Translations under genes and position numbers: made by a program
From: Achromobacter denitrificans NBRC 15125
GTDB lineage: Bacteria > Pseudomonadota > Gammaproteobacteria > Burkholderiales > Burkholderiaceae_B
Length of the DNA stretch: 64,000 nt
Direction of reading: 5' to 3'
NCBI RefSeq assembly: GCF_001571365.1
Contig: NZ_BCTQ01000028.1
Coordinates: 25,189 to 89,188 of the forward strand
In this document: positions 33,904 to 43,276 of the stretch, one piece after another
How positions within the stretch are numbered: the first letter of the stretch is position 1
How the letters are laid out: each line of letters starts with the position of its first letter
Notes under the pieces: generated by a model
What the model saw: the letters and a program-made list of their open reading frames with translations, nothing else
What the model was told of the DNA's origin: nothing
Databases searched by the model: none

Positions 33904-34911
33904 TCAGTCGACCTTGGCGCCGGATTTCTTCACGACCTCAGCCCATTTGGCGGTCTCCTGCGCCATGAACTGCTTGAACTGGTCCGGCGTATTGCCCGAG
34001 GGCGTGGCGCCCTGGGCCTGCAGCTGCGCGCGCACCGCCGGCAGTTGCAGCGCGGCCGCCACGTCGCGCTGGATCTTGTCGACCACGGCCGGCGGCGTGC
34101 CGGCGGGCGCCAGCAGGCCGAACCAGCTGGACGCGTCGTAGCCGGCCACGCCGGCCTCGGCCATCGTGGGCACGTCGGGCAGGGCGGGCGAGCGCTGGGA
34201 GCCGGTGACGGCCAGCGGGCGCAGCTTGCCGCTCTTGAGGAACGCCATGGACGAGGGCAGGTTGTCGAAGATCAGGTCGGCCGAGCCGGCCATCACGTCG
34301 GTCAGCGCGGGGCTGCTGCCCTTGTAGGGAACGTGCGTCATGCGCGTGCCCGTCATGTTCTGGAACAGCTCGCCGGACAGGTGCGTGGACGTGCCGTTGC
34401 CGGTGGACGCCATGTTGACGCTGCCGGGGTTGGCCTTCAGGTACTTGATCAGGTCCGCGACGTTGCGGATGCCGTGCCGGTCGGCGAACGCGGGATTGAG
34501 TTCGAGGATGTTGGGCACCGGGATGACCAGCGTGACCGGCACGAAATCCTTGACCGGATCGTAGGGCAGCTTGGCATAGACGGACTGGTTGATCGCATGC
34601 GTGCTGACCGTGCCCATCAGCAGGGTGTAGCCGTCGGCCGTGGCGCGCGCCGCCTCGGCCGTGCCCACGTTGCCGCCGGCTCCCGCCTTGTTGTCGACGA
34701 CCACGGGCTTGTTCCAGGTCTTGCCCAGCTCCGCGGCGACGACGCGCGCCGCGATGTCGGTCGTGCCGCCGGCGGGGAAGGGCACGATGATCCTGACTTC
34801 GCGTTCGGGGTAGTTCGCCAGGGCCGGCGCGGCCGGCAGGGCGATGGCGGCCAGGGCCGCGGCAAACAGGGCGGCCGCGGCGGACCGGCCTCGCACAGGG
34901 GCTGCATGCAT
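33904..34911 (-). CDS. Bug/TctC-type substrate-binding protein
   Basis: The protein has 335 residues. The ATG at 34911 follows GAGGAGA with an 8-bp spacing; the open frame further upstream is not used because it would run through the promoter and into the divergent gene. The signal peptide ends around APALA before [20 protein letters not shown]. The second loop is [15 protein letters not shown]. It is the first gene of the leftward unit, 77 bp before the next Bug gene, behind a consensus-like promoter. Confidence 0.93.
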   Translation of the reverse strand: MHAAPVRGRSAAAALFAAALAAIALPAAPALANYPEREVRIIVPFPAGGTTDIAARVVAAELGKTWNKPVVVDNKAGAGGNVGTAEAARATADGYTLLMGTVSTHAINQSVYAKLPYDPVKDFVPVTLVIPVPNILELNPAFADRHGIRNVADLIKYLKANPGSVNMASTGNGTSTHLSGELFQNMTGTRMTHVPYKGSSPALTDVMAGSADLIFDNLPSSMAFLKSGKLRPLAVTGSQRSPALPDVPTMAEAGVAGYDASSWFGLLAPAGTPPAVVDKIQRDVAAALQLPAVRAQLQAQGATPSGNTPDQFKQFMAQETAKWAEVVKKSGAKVD

Positions 34912-35035
34912 GGAATTCGTCTCCTCGGTGTGCGCGTGGCCGCGCATCGTTGATGGGGGTATTCCGCCCCTGGCATCGCCCGAGGCTTTCAAGCCGCGGG
35001 ACGCCCGCGGCGCCCTGCGTTGATGCTGCCTTCTA

Positions 35036-35048
35036 CTTGTAAAACAAA
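35036..35048. promoter_or_regulatory. Putative GntR (FadR-type) operator 1
   Basis: CTTGTAAAACAAA contains TTGTAAAACAA, an exact fit to the FadR-subfamily pattern TNGTNNNACNA. It overlaps the leftward -10 box and start region, and lies 32 bp (three helical turns) from operator 2. Confidence 0.45.
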
Positions 35049-35075
35049 TATATGTATTGAGGTTATGCTTGTCAA
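35047..35075 (-). promoter_or_regulatory. Leftward sigma-70 promoter of the Bug-Bug-dehydrogenase unit
   Basis: Reading leftward, a perfect TTGACA (35075-35070) and TATATT (35052-35047) are separated by 17 bp. The first start codon, at 34911, is about 135 bp downstream. Confidence 0.65.
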
Positions 35076-35086
35076 CCAAGTATACT
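35057..35086 (+). promoter_or_regulatory. Rightward sigma-70 promoter of the DapA-family gene
   Basis: TTGAGG (35057-35062) and TATACT (35081-35086) are separated by 18 bp and overlap the leftward promoter. Operator 2 fills the spacer next to the -10 box. The start codon follows 45 bp downstream. Confidence 0.5.
35068..35080. promoter_or_regulatory. Putative GntR (FadR-type) operator 2
   Basis: CTTG-TCAAC-CAAG is an inverted repeat matching operator 1 at 10 of 13 positions. It covers the leftward -35 box and the rightward spacer, so one repressor could shut both promoters. Confidence 0.45.
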
Positions 35087-35130
35087 TTTTTCACCCCAGC
35101 CATCCGCCCCCCGCAGCCAGGAGCCCGCTC

Positions 35131-36060
35131 ATGAAAATTTCCCCGGTCACCCCGCAGGACCTGCAGCGTTCGGTCATCGCCGTGCCGCCGCTGGCGCGCC
35201 ATGACGACCTGTCCTTGAACGTGGAGGCCAACCAGGCCCTGCTCGGCCACCTGGAAGCCGGCGGCGTGCGCAACGTGATGTACGGCGGGAATGCCAACTT
35301 CTACAACGTGGCCGTGAGCGAGTACGCGCGCATCGTGGACATGCTGGCCGAGCTGGCGGGCGCGGACACCTGGATCCTGCCCTCGGTGGGGCCCGATTAC
35401 GGCAAGATGATGGACCAGGCGGCGATCCTGCGTTCGCGCGCGTTTCCCACGGCCATGCTGCTGCCCATGTCCTTTCCCTACACCGACGCGGGCCTGGCCG
35501 AGGGCGTGCGCCGCTTCACGGACGCGCTGGGCAAGCCGGCGGTGATCTATCTGAAGTCGGCCGACTACCTGGCGCCGGCCACCGCCGCGCGCCTGATCGA
35601 GGAAGGCCGCGTCGTCGTGTTCAAGTACGCCGTGGTGCGCGACGATCCCTCGCGCGACGCCTACCTGTCGTCGCTGCTGCAGGCGGTGGATGCGCGCTGG
35701 ATCGTCAGCGGCATCGGCGAGCGCCCCGCCATCGTCCACTATCGCGACTTCGGCCTGAAGAGCTTCACCTCTGGATCGGTCTGCATCGCGCCGCGAGGGT
35801 CGATGCGCCTGCTGCATCTGCTGCGCGACGGCCGCTACGAGGAAGCCGAAGCGGTGCGCCAACAATACCTGGCGCTGGAAGATTGCCGCGACGGCATCAG
35901 CCCGATCCGCGTGCTGCACGACGCCGTGACGCTCTCCGGCGTTGCCGACATGGGGCCGATGCTGCCGCTGCTGACGGGCTTGTCCGGCGCCGACCGCGAA
36001 CGCGTGGCCCCGGCCGCGCGCGCGCTGGCCGCCTGGGACAGGGAAGCCGCGGCGGCCTGA
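35131..36060 (+). CDS. Dihydrodipicolinate synthase (DapA) family protein
   Basis: The protein has 309 residues from the ATG at 35131. It is a DapA-superfamily TIM barrel: the N-terminal [35 protein letters not shown] in place of the usual GTTGE loop, and the Schiff-base lysine in [10 protein letters not shown] (Lys165). These enzymes act as 2-oxo acid aldolases or dehydratases. The changed loop makes true dihydrodipicolinate synthase unlikely. With an IlvD-type dehydratase in the same operon, a 2-keto-3-deoxy sugar-acid dehydratase or aldolase role is inferred. Confidence 0.85.
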   Translation: MKISPVTPQDLQRSVIAVPPLARHDDLSLNVEANQALLGHLEAGGVRNVMYGGNANFYNVAVSEYARIVDMLAELAGADTWILPSVGPDYGKMMDQAAILRSRAFPTAMLLPMSFPYTDAGLAEGVRRFTDALGKPAVIYLKSADYLAPATAARLIEEGRVVVFKYAVVRDDPSRDAYLSSLLQAVDARWIVSGIGERPAIVHYRDFGLKSFTSGSVCIAPRGSMRLLHLLRDGRYEEAEAVRQQYLALEDCRDGISPIRVLHDAVTLSGVADMGPMLPLLTGLSGADRERVAPAARALAAWDREAAAA

Positions 36061-36166
36061 CCATGCGCCTCGCGGCTGACCCGGACGCGGGCACGGATTC
36101 CCGCAATGACGGTACGATGAGCGCTGTTCCGCCCCCGTGAACAGGCCCTAGTATCGAGGAGGTTCC

Positions 36167-36940
36167 GTGGCCCGATCCAAACCATCATCCCCGCCCGCGG
36201 CGCACGCGCCGGCCGAGCCGGACGCCCACGGCGCGCTGGTGCTCGAACGCGGGCACCGGGTGCGGCTGGCGGATCAGCTCTACGGACAGATCTTCGAGCA
36301 GATCGTGTCCGGCGGGCTGAACGTCGGCGACAAGCTGCCTTCCGAAAACGAAATATCCGAACGCTTCGGCGTGTCGCGCCCGGTCGTGCGCGAAGCGCTC
36401 CTGCGCCTGCGCGCCGACGGCCTCATCACCGCGCACCAGGGGCTCGGCACCTTCGTCAGCCACCAGCCCGCGCCGCGCCTCAAGACCTTCAACGACGTGC
36501 AGAACGTCAGCGCCTATCTGCGGGCCCAGGAGGTCCGCGTCGCGCTGGAAGGCGACGCCGCGCGCCTGGCGGCGCTGCGCCGCACCGACGAGCAGCTCAA
36601 GAAGATCGAGGAGTCCCACGCGGCCTTCGCCGACAGCCTGGCGCGCGGCCAGGTCTCCGCCGAGGCGGACCTGGCGTTCCACGCCAGCATCGCCGAAGCC
36701 AGCGGCAACGACTTCTACCTGGGCGTGCTGGAGAGCATCCACGAATCCATCAGCGGCTTCATGCGGCTCACGCTCAACCTGACCCGCACCGGCTCGCGCC
36801 AGCGCGCGCAGCGGGTGGTGGACGAGCACGCCGCCATCCTCGACGCGATCCGCGAGCAGGACAGCGAGCGGGCCCGCGTCGCCATGCAATTCCACCTGGG
36901 CCAGGCCCGCCACCGGCTGGTGGACCGGGACCGCGACTGA
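36167..36940 (+). CDS. FadR/GntR family transcriptional regulator (FCD domain)
   Basis: The protein has 257 residues from a GTG start preceded by GAGGAGG. The winged helix lies at residues 25-90 (VSGGLNVGDKLPSENEISER, then RPVVREALLRLRADGLI), and the C-terminal FCD domain carries the expected histidine ligands (DLAFHASIAEASGN and DEHAAI). FCD regulators usually bind carboxylates with a metal. It is within the sugar-acid operon and is the natural candidate to bind the twin operators upstream. Confidence 0.92.
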   Translation: MARSKPSSPPAAHAPAEPDAHGALVLERGHRVRLADQLYGQIFEQIVSGGLNVGDKLPSENEISERFGVSRPVVREALLRLRADGLITAHQGLGTFVSHQPAPRLKTFNDVQNVSAYLRAQEVRVALEGDAARLAALRRTDEQLKKIEESHAAFADSLARGQVSAEADLAFHASIAEASGNDFYLGVLESIHESISGFMRLTLNLTRTGSRQRAQRVVDEHAAILDAIREQDSERARVAMQFHLGQARHRLVDRDRD

Positions 36941-36974
36941 TTCCACCGCCCGCCCATGACGACAGGAGACCAGA

Positions 36975-38087
36975 GTGCGAGGTAATGGAGCGATCGTGAC
37001 GGACGTGCCGGTGGAGCAGGTCCGCGAACAGATCCTGCAGGTGCTGCGGGCCTGGGGCATGGCGCAGGACTTGGCCCGCACCACCGCGGACCTGATGGCC
37101 GGCACCGATCTGCTGGGCATCGATTCGCACGGCATTTCGATGCTGCCGGCGTATGAAGAGAAATGGCGCGCCGGCACCTTGCGGCTGGATGCGCGGGCGC
37201 GCATCGTGCGAGACGGCGGCGCCAGCGCGTTGATCGACGGCATGGGCGGCCTGGGCTACCCGGTCGCGGCGCAGGCCATGAACCTGGCCGTGGACAAGGC
37301 GCTGGAGCATGGCGTGGGCGCGGTCTCGGTCTGCAATTCCCATCACTTCGGCGCGGCCGGCATTTATGCGCGCATTGCGGTCGAGCGCGGCGTGGTCGGG
37401 CTGGTGACCAGCAGCGCGAACGGCGTGATCATGGTGCCCACGCGCGGCGCCATGCCCATGCTGGGCACCAATCCCATCGCTTTCGGCGCGCCGGCCGCGT
37501 ACAACGAGCCTTTCCTGCTGGACATGGCGACCACCACCGTCGCGGCCAACAAGGTCAAGGTGTACGACTTCCTGGACCAGCCGCTGCCGCCGGGTTGGGC
37601 GGTCGACGGGCAGGGCGGCCCCGTGACCGACGCGGCCGCCGCCATGCGGTTCATCTTCACGCACCCCGAAGGCGGGCTGACGCCGTTGGGCGGCACGGCC
37701 GGCATGAGCAGCCACAAAGGCTATGGCCTGGCCATGATGGCGCAGATCCTGGGCGGCACGCTCGGCGGCAGCGCGTTCGCGGCCCGGCGCGCGCCGACGC
37801 GCCGGCCGGGCGAGCCGGACGACGTGGGACATTTCTTCCTGGCGCTCAATCCCGACGCCTTCCGCGCGGCGGGGTCGTTCGAGTCCGACATGGACGACAT
37901 GATCGACGCCATGCACGACACGCCGCCCGCGGATCCCGACGAGCCCGTGCTGGTGGCGGGCGAGCCGGAAGCCGCCGAGCGCGCGCGCCGGCTGCGCCAG
38001 GGCATTCCCATCCCGGCCGCGCTGGCGGAGCGCCTGCGCGGCATCTGCGAACGCGCGGGCGCGCCCTATCTGCTGGACGGCGCCTAG
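36975..38087 (+). CDS. Ldh family (malate/L-lactate/ureidoglycolate) oxidoreductase
   Basis: The protein has 370 residues from a GTG start with AGGAGAC before it. The family motif LLGIDSHGISMLPAYEEKWR contains the catalytic histidine; NSHHFGAAGIYA and the TRGAMPMLGTNPIAFGAP stretch bind NAD(P) in this non-Rossmann fold. The family reduces or oxidises 2-hydroxy acids and cyclic imines. In this operon it probably acts on a sugar acid or its 2-oxo product; the exact reaction is not determined by sequence. Confidence 0.88.
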   Translation: MRGNGAIVTDVPVEQVREQILQVLRAWGMAQDLARTTADLMAGTDLLGIDSHGISMLPAYEEKWRAGTLRLDARARIVRDGGASALIDGMGGLGYPVAAQAMNLAVDKALEHGVGAVSVCNSHHFGAAGIYARIAVERGVVGLVTSSANGVIMVPTRGAMPMLGTNPIAFGAPAAYNEPFLLDMATTTVAANKVKVYDFLDQPLPPGWAVDGQGGPVTDAAAAMRFIFTHPEGGLTPLGGTAGMSSHKGYGLAMMAQILGGTLGGSAFAARRAPTRRPGEPDDVGHFFLALNPDAFRAAGSFESDMDDMIDAMHDTPPADPDEPVLVAGEPEAAERARRLRQGIPIPAALAERLRGICERAGAPYLLDGA

Positions 38088-38141
38088 GGCCCCCATCCCT
38101 TTTTCCCATAACCCCTCGCCCAAGAGCAGAGGAATCGAGAC

Positions 38142-39887
38142 ATGAGCCATTCAGACAAGCGCAAGAAACCCGAGGAGCTGCGCAGCCACCGCTGGTACGG
38201 CGTGAAGGACCTGCGATCCTTCGGCCACCGCTCGCGCACCGCCCAGATGGGCTATCACCGCTCGGACTACGCCGGCAAGCCCGTCATCGCCATCATCAAT
38301 ACCTGGAGCGACATCAACCCCTGCCACAGCCACTTCAAGCAGCGCGTGGAAGAGGTCAAGCGCGGTATCTGGCAGGCCGGCGGCTTTCCCGTGGAAATGC
38401 CGGCGATGAGCCTGTCCGAGCCCTTCCAGAAGCCCACCACCATGCTCTACCGCAATCTGCTGGCGATGGAAACGGAAGAGCTGCTGCGCTCGTATCCGGC
38501 CGACGGCTGCGTGCTGATGGGCGGCTGCGACAAGACCACGCCCGCGCTCATCATGGGCGCGGTCTCCATGGACCTGCCCACGATCTTCGTGCCGGCCGGC
38601 CCCATGCTGCGCGGCAACTGGAACGGCAATACGCTGGGCTCGGGCTCCGACACCTGGAAGTACTGGGCGGAGCTGCGCGCCGGCAACATCACCGAGGAAG
38701 ACTGGCAGGGCGTGGAAGACGGCATCGCGCGCTCGCCCGGCCATTGCATGACCATGGGCACCGCCTCCACCATGACCGGCGCGGTCGAGGCGCTGGGCCT
38801 GTGCCTGTCGGGCGCCTCGTCCATCCCCGCGCCGGATTCGCGGCACGCGCAGATGGCCAGCCTGACGGGCAAGCGCATCGTGGAAATGGTCTGGGAAGAC
38901 CTGAAGCCCTCCGACCTGCTGACCGCCGCCTCCTACGACAACGCGGTGCGCACCGTGCTGGCGCTGTCCGGGTCGACCAATTCCGTGGTGCACCTGATCG
39001 CCATGGCGCGCCGCAGCGGCTTCAACCTGGACCTGGACCGCTTCGACCACCTCGCGCGCACGACGCCGGTGCTGGCCAACCTGCGGCCGGCGGGCAAGTA
39101 CCTGATGGAAGATTTCTACTACGCGGGCGGCTTGCGCGCGATGCTGGTGCAGTTGGGCGATCTGCTCGACACCACGCAGCGCACGGTCGACGGCCGCACG
39201 CTGGGCGAGAACATCGCCGGCGCCCGCATCTTCAACGAGGACGTGATCCGGCCGCGCGCGCAGGCGCTGATCGAACGCGACGGGCTGGCGGTGCTGCGGG
39301 GCAACCTGGCGCCCGATGGCGCGGTGATCAAGCCGCCGGCCATGGAAGAGCGCCTGCAGGTGCACACCGGCCGCGCCGTGGTGTTCAAGGACTACAACGA
39401 CATGGCGGCGCGCATCGACGATCCGGACCTGGACGTGGATGCCGACAGCGTCATCGTGCTGCAGAACGCCGGCCCGCAGGGCGCGCCCGGCATGCCCGAA
39501 TGGGGCCAGCTGCCGATTCCGCAGAAGCTGCTCAAGCAGGGCGTGCGCGACATGGTGCGGATCTCGGATGCCCGCATGAGCGGCACCAGCTACGGCGCCT
39601 GTGTGCTGCACGTGGCGCCCGAAGCCTACGTCGGCGGCCCGCTGGCGCTGGTGCGGGACGGAGACCGCATCGCGCTGGACGTGCCCGGGCGGCGGCTGGA
39701 ACTGCTGATCCCGGAAGCCGAGCTGGCCGAACGCCGCGCCGCATGGCAGGCGCCGCCGCCGCGCTTCGAGCGCGGCTACGGCGTGCTCTACCTGAAGCAC
39801 ATCGGCCAGGCGGATACGGGCTGCGATTTCGATTTTCTCCAGACCGAAACGCGCGCTGCGGCCGCGGGCGAGCCTGAAATCCACTGA
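38142..39887 (+). CDS. IlvD/Edd family sugar-acid dehydratase, L-arabinonate dehydratase-like
   Basis: The protein has 581 residues. Cluster-binding cysteines sit at Cys61 ([10 protein letters not shown]), Cys129 (GGCDKTTPA) and Cys202 ([14 protein letters not shown]), the three-cysteine layout of [2Fe-2S] pentonate dehydratases. The C-terminus [20 protein letters not shown] is typical of the arabinonate dehydratase branch and differs from biosynthetic IlvD. It dehydrates an aldonate to the 2-keto-3-deoxy acid. It is preceded by an Ldh-family dehydrogenase and followed by a Bug receptor and an HpaI-family aldolase, which complete a plausible sugar-acid route. Confidence 0.9.
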   Translation: MSHSDKRKKPEELRSHRWYGVKDLRSFGHRSRTAQMGYHRSDYAGKPVIAIINTWSDINPCHSHFKQRVEEVKRGIWQAGGFPVEMPAMSLSEPFQKPTTMLYRNLLAMETEELLRSYPADGCVLMGGCDKTTPALIMGAVSMDLPTIFVPAGPMLRGNWNGNTLGSGSDTWKYWAELRAGNITEEDWQGVEDGIARSPGHCMTMGTASTMTGAVEALGLCLSGASSIPAPDSRHAQMASLTGKRIVEMVWEDLKPSDLLTAASYDNAVRTVLALSGSTNSVVHLIAMARRSGFNLDLDRFDHLARTTPVLANLRPAGKYLMEDFYYAGGLRAMLVQLGDLLDTTQRTVDGRTLGENIAGARIFNEDVIRPRAQALIERDGLAVLRGNLAPDGAVIKPPAMEERLQVHTGRAVVFKDYNDMAARIDDPDLDVDADSVIVLQNAGPQGAPGMPEWGQLPIPQKLLKQGVRDMVRISDARMSGTSYGACVLHVAPEAYVGGPLALVRDGDRIALDVPGRRLELLIPEAELAERRAAWQAPPPRFERGYGVLYLKHIGQADTGCDFDFLQTETRAAAAGEPEIH

Positions 39888-39990
39888 TCCCTTTCCCCGC
39901 GTGGCGGGCGCCCTGCGAGACAGCCGGTTTCAACAAGATCTTCCCGGGCGCCCGGCACCGGCCATCACCGAAGAAGCAGAGGAGACAAGC

Positions 39991-40989
39991 ATGGGACTAA
40001 GCAAGCACAAGGCGCGCAGACGCCTCATCGCGCTGGCCGCCGCGGCGGGCGCGCTGGCCATCCTGCCGGGCGCCGCCACGGCGCAGGGCGACGCATGGCC
40101 GGCCAGGCAGTTGAAGCTGGTCGTGCCCTTTCCGGCGGGCGGCAGCACCGACTCGGTGGGCCGCTTGCTCGCGGCCGAGCTGTCCAAGCAATTGGGGCAG
40201 AGCGTGGTCGTCGAGAACAAGGGCGGCGCCAACGGCAACATCGGCTCCGACATGGTGGCCAAGGCGGAGCCCGACGGCTATACGCTGCTGTTGTCCGGCG
40301 TAGGATCCAACGCGATCAGCTACGCGGTCTACCAGAACATGCCGTACCGCAACAGCGATTTCGCGCACATCTCGCTCCTGGCCACCGGGCCCAACGTGCT
40401 CGTGGCCAACAATGATTTTCCGGGCAAGACCTTCGCGGAATTCATCAAGCTCACCCGCGAGAATCCCGGCAAGTACACGCACGCCAGTTCCGGCAGCGGC
40501 TCATCCGGCCACCTCGCCATGGAGATGCTGAAGCAGGACGCCAACATCGACCTGGTGCACGTGCCCTACAAGGGCGGCGCGGCGGCCATCACCGACATGA
40601 TCGGCGGCCGCGTTTCCGTGATGTTCCTGAACCAGGACACGCTGCTGCCGCAAGTCACTTCCGGCAAGCTGCGCGCGCTGGCCGTGGCGAGCGCCAAGCG
40701 CAACCCCGCCTATCCCGATACGCCCACCGTGGCCGAATCGGGCTTCCCGGGCTTCTCGGCCGAATCATGGTTCGGCCTGTCCGCGCCCGCCAAGACGCCG
40801 CCCGCCGTGATCCAGAAACTGAACCAGGCGACGGTGAAGGCATTGTCCTCGCCCGAGATCCGGCAGAAACTGGAGAGCGTGGGCTTCGTGGTGGTGGCGG
40901 ACGATCCGAAGTCGTTCTCGGCCTTCGTCGACGCCGAGATCGCCAAGTGGGGCAAGGCGGCGAAGGCGTCGGGCGCCAAGCTGGATTGA
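39991..40989 (+). CDS. Bug/TctC-type substrate-binding protein
   Basis: The protein has 332 residues. The ATG at 39991 follows GAGGAGAC; the frame is open upstream but without a better site. The signal peptide has a basic start (GLSKHKARRRLIALAAAAGA) and ends around ATAQ. The ligand loops are LKLVVPFPAGGSTDSVGR and NKGGANGNIGSDMVAK. It is placed between the dehydratase and the aldolase, so it likely binds the sugar acid degraded by the operon. No TctA/TctB genes are near. Confidence 0.93.
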   Translation: MGLSKHKARRRLIALAAAAGALAILPGAATAQGDAWPARQLKLVVPFPAGGSTDSVGRLLAAELSKQLGQSVVVENKGGANGNIGSDMVAKAEPDGYTLLLSGVGSNAISYAVYQNMPYRNSDFAHISLLATGPNVLVANNDFPGKTFAEFIKLTRENPGKYTHASSGSGSSGHLAMEMLKQDANIDLVHVPYKGGAAAITDMIGGRVSVMFLNQDTLLPQVTSGKLRALAVASAKRNPAYPDTPTVAESGFPGFSAESWFGLSAPAKTPPAVIQKLNQATVKALSSPEIRQKLESVGFVVVADDPKSFSAFVDAEIAKWGKAAKASGAKLD

Positions 40990-41083
40990 TCCTGCGCGAG
41001 GCGCCCGCCTGGCCCCGTCCGGCCCTTGCGGGTGCCCGCGACGATTTGCACGATTTCCGATTTTTCCTGATACGAAGGCAGCA

Positions 41084-41851
41084 ATGAATTCACCCTTACC
41101 CAACCGCTTCCGGCAACGCATCCTGGCCCGCGAGCGCCTCATCGGCTTCTGGATGTGCATGTCCAGCCATATCACCGCCGAACTCGTCGGCCTGGCCGAC
41201 TTCGACTGGCTGCTCCTGGACGGCGAGCATTCGCCCAACGAAGTGCCGATGTTCCTGCAGCAGCTGCAGGCCCTGCAGGGCAGCGCCAGCGCCGCCGTGG
41301 GGCGGCCGTCGTGGAACGATCCGGTGGAGATCAAGCGCCTGCTCGATATCGGCTTCTACAACCTGCTGATTCCGTTCATCGAGTCCGAGGAGGACGCGCG
41401 CCGGGCGGTGGCCGCCACGCGCTATCCGCCGCAAGGCATGCGCGGCGTGGCGGGCGCGCAGCGCAGCAACCGCTACGGCACCGTGCCGAATTATCTGCAG
41501 ACCATCAACGACAACATCTGCGTGCTGCTGCAGATCGAAAGCCGCCCGGGCATCGAGGCGGTGGACGAGATTGCCTCGGTGGAAGGCGTGGACGGCGTGT
41601 TCATCGGCCCGTCCGACCTGGCGGCCGCGCTGGGCCACCTCGGCAACCCCGGCCATCCGGAAGTGCAGGAGGCCATCCGCCATCTGTACCAGCGCGTCAC
41701 CGCCCAGGGCAAGGCCGTGGGCATCCTGGCGCCGGTGCACGCGGATGCGCGGCGCTACCTGGACATGGGCATGCACTTCGTGGCGGTGGGAACCGACCTG
41801 GGCGTGTTCAAGCAGGCCACCTTCGCGCTGCGGGAAGCGTTCCCCACCTGA
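41084..41851 (+). CDS. HpcH/HpaI family class II aldolase
   Basis: The protein has 255 residues, similar to but distinct from the hpaI product of this window. LLLDGEHSPNEVPMFLQQL carries the catalytic histidine; TRYPPQGMRGVAGAQRSNRY, LLQIES with the metal-binding glutamate, and VDGVFIGPSDLAAALG follow. Such enzymes split 2-keto-3-deoxy acids into pyruvate and an aldehyde. After the arabinonate-type dehydratase this would give pyruvate plus glycolaldehyde or lactaldehyde. It is the last gene of the rightward unit. Confidence 0.9.
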   Translation: MNSPLPNRFRQRILARERLIGFWMCMSSHITAELVGLADFDWLLLDGEHSPNEVPMFLQQLQALQGSASAAVGRPSWNDPVEIKRLLDIGFYNLLIPFIESEEDARRAVAATRYPPQGMRGVAGAQRSNRYGTVPNYLQTINDNICVLLQIESRPGIEAVDEIASVEGVDGVFIGPSDLAAALGHLGNPGHPEVQEAIRHLYQRVTAQGKAVGILAPVHADARRYLDMGMHFVAVGTDLGVFKQATFALREAFPT

Positions 41852-41928
41852 GTGCGGCGTGGCCGGGCCGGCGGCATCGCCGGCCCGCGCCGGACGCGTC
41901 CGGCGGTCCGGGGCTCGCGCCCCTGGCC

Positions 41929-43161
41929 TCAGGCCTCAAGCGCCAGCAGTTCCGCCACGGTTTGGCGGCGGCGGATCAGGCGGGCCTCGCCCTTGTCCAG
42001 CAGCACTTCCGGCGCCAGCGGCCGGCTGTTGTAGTTCGAGGACATCGACGATCCGTAGGCGCCCGCGCTGTGGAACACCAGGAAGTCGCCGATCCGCGGA
42101 CGGGGCAGCAGCTGGTCGGACATGACGCCGCCGGCGTCCTGGGTGAACACGTCGCCCGATTCGCACAGGGGGCCGGCCACCGCGATGCGGGTCTCGGGCG
42201 CGTCCTGCGGCTGGCCGCCGTCCGGCGCGTGCACCGAAATGCGGTGATAGCTGCCGTACATCGCCGGACGCATCAGGTCGTTGAAGCCCGCGTCGACCAG
42301 CGCGAAGTCGCGCTCGGGGCGGCGGTTGATCGAATGCACCTCGGCCACCAGGGCGCCGGCCTCGGCGACCAGGAAGCGGCCCGGCTCGATCTCCAGGCGG
42401 ATATCGTGGCCCAGGCGCTGCGCGATGCGCTTGCGCGCCGCGTCCCATTGCTCGAAATAATGGTCGCAGTCGATGCGGGGATCGCCCTCGCGATACGGGA
42501 TCGACAGGCCGCCGCCGGCGGAAATGGCCTCGATGTCGTGGTCGATCGACGCCACCACGTCGACCATGGCGTTGCAGACGCTGGACAGGTGGGCGTAGTC
42601 CACGCCCGAGCCGATGTGCATGTGGATGCCCACGAGCTTCAGGCCGTGGCGGCGCACGATGGACATCGCCTCGGCGAGGTCGCCGATCCAGATGCCGTGC
42701 TTGCTTTGCGGGCCGCCGGTGTTGGTCTTGTTGCTGTGGCCGTGGCCGAAACCGGGGTTGATGCGCAGCCAGACGCGATGGCCGGGCGAGGCCTGGCCCA
42801 CGCGCGCCAGCATGTCCAGCGATCCCGCGTTCACGGTGATGCCGTGCTTGAGCACGGTGGCCAGCGTGGCGTGGTCGATCAGGTCCGCCGTGAAGACGAT
42901 GCCCTCCGGTTCGCCTTGCGGCTGGAATCCGGCGGCCAGGCTGCGTTCGATCTCGCCCAGCGACACCGCGTCCACCACGGCGCCTTCCTCGCGCATCAGG
43001 CGCAGGATGTGCAGGTTCGAGCAGGCCTTCTGCGCGTAGCGGATCGTGTCGAAGCGGCGCAGCTGCGCGATGCGCTCGCGGATGACGGCGGCGTCGTAAA
43101 CCCATAGCGGCGTGCCGTGTTCGGCGGCGAGTTGGGTGAGTTGGCGCGGATCGAATGCCAT
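41929..43161 (-). CDS. lysA: Diaminopimelate decarboxylase LysA
   Basis: The protein has 410 residues from the ATG at 43161. It is a fold-type III PLP enzyme: the PLP lysine is Lys45 in RYAQKACSN, with HMHIGSGVDY, AISAGGGLSIPY and LEIEPGRFLV for cofactor and dimer contacts, and the catalytic cysteine in PLCESGDVF. It makes L-lysine from meso-diaminopimelate. It is divergent from a genuine LysR, as in Escherichia coli, which strongly supports the name. Confidence 0.95.
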   Translation of the reverse strand: MAFDPRQLTQLAAEHGTPLWVYDAAVIRERIAQLRRFDTIRYAQKACSNLHILRLMREEGAVVDAVSLGEIERSLAAGFQPQGEPEGIVFTADLIDHATLATVLKHGITVNAGSLDMLARVGQASPGHRVWLRINPGFGHGHSNKTNTGGPQSKHGIWIGDLAEAMSIVRRHGLKLVGIHMHIGSGVDYAHLSSVCNAMVDVVASIDHDIEAISAGGGLSIPYREGDPRIDCDHYFEQWDAARKRIAQRLGHDIRLEIEPGRFLVAEAGALVAEVHSINRRPERDFALVDAGFNDLMRPAMYGSYHRISVHAPDGGQPQDAPETRIAVAGPLCESGDVFTQDAGGVMSDQLLPRPRIGDFLVFHSAGAYGSSMSSNYNSRPLAPEVLLDKGEARLIRRRQTVAELLALEA

Positions 43162-43276
43162 GGCTGGCGTAACCTCAAAAGGGGAAGTGAAATCAGGCGG
43201 CATGATGCCCGGCTTCGGTCATCCAGTAAAATGCTTAAGTTTCCTGGATCGATTCATTTTGGATATGGGGTGGGGG

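Noticed and set aside
35131..36060. Biosynthetic dapA, because lysA and lysR are in the window
   Set aside because: The GTTGE loop is replaced and the gene lies in a sugar-acid operon 6 kb from lysA, so a lysine-pathway role is unlikely.
37163..39877. Open frame of 904 codons on the plus strand
   Set aside because: It is an out-of-frame shadow across the Ldh-family and IlvD-family genes.
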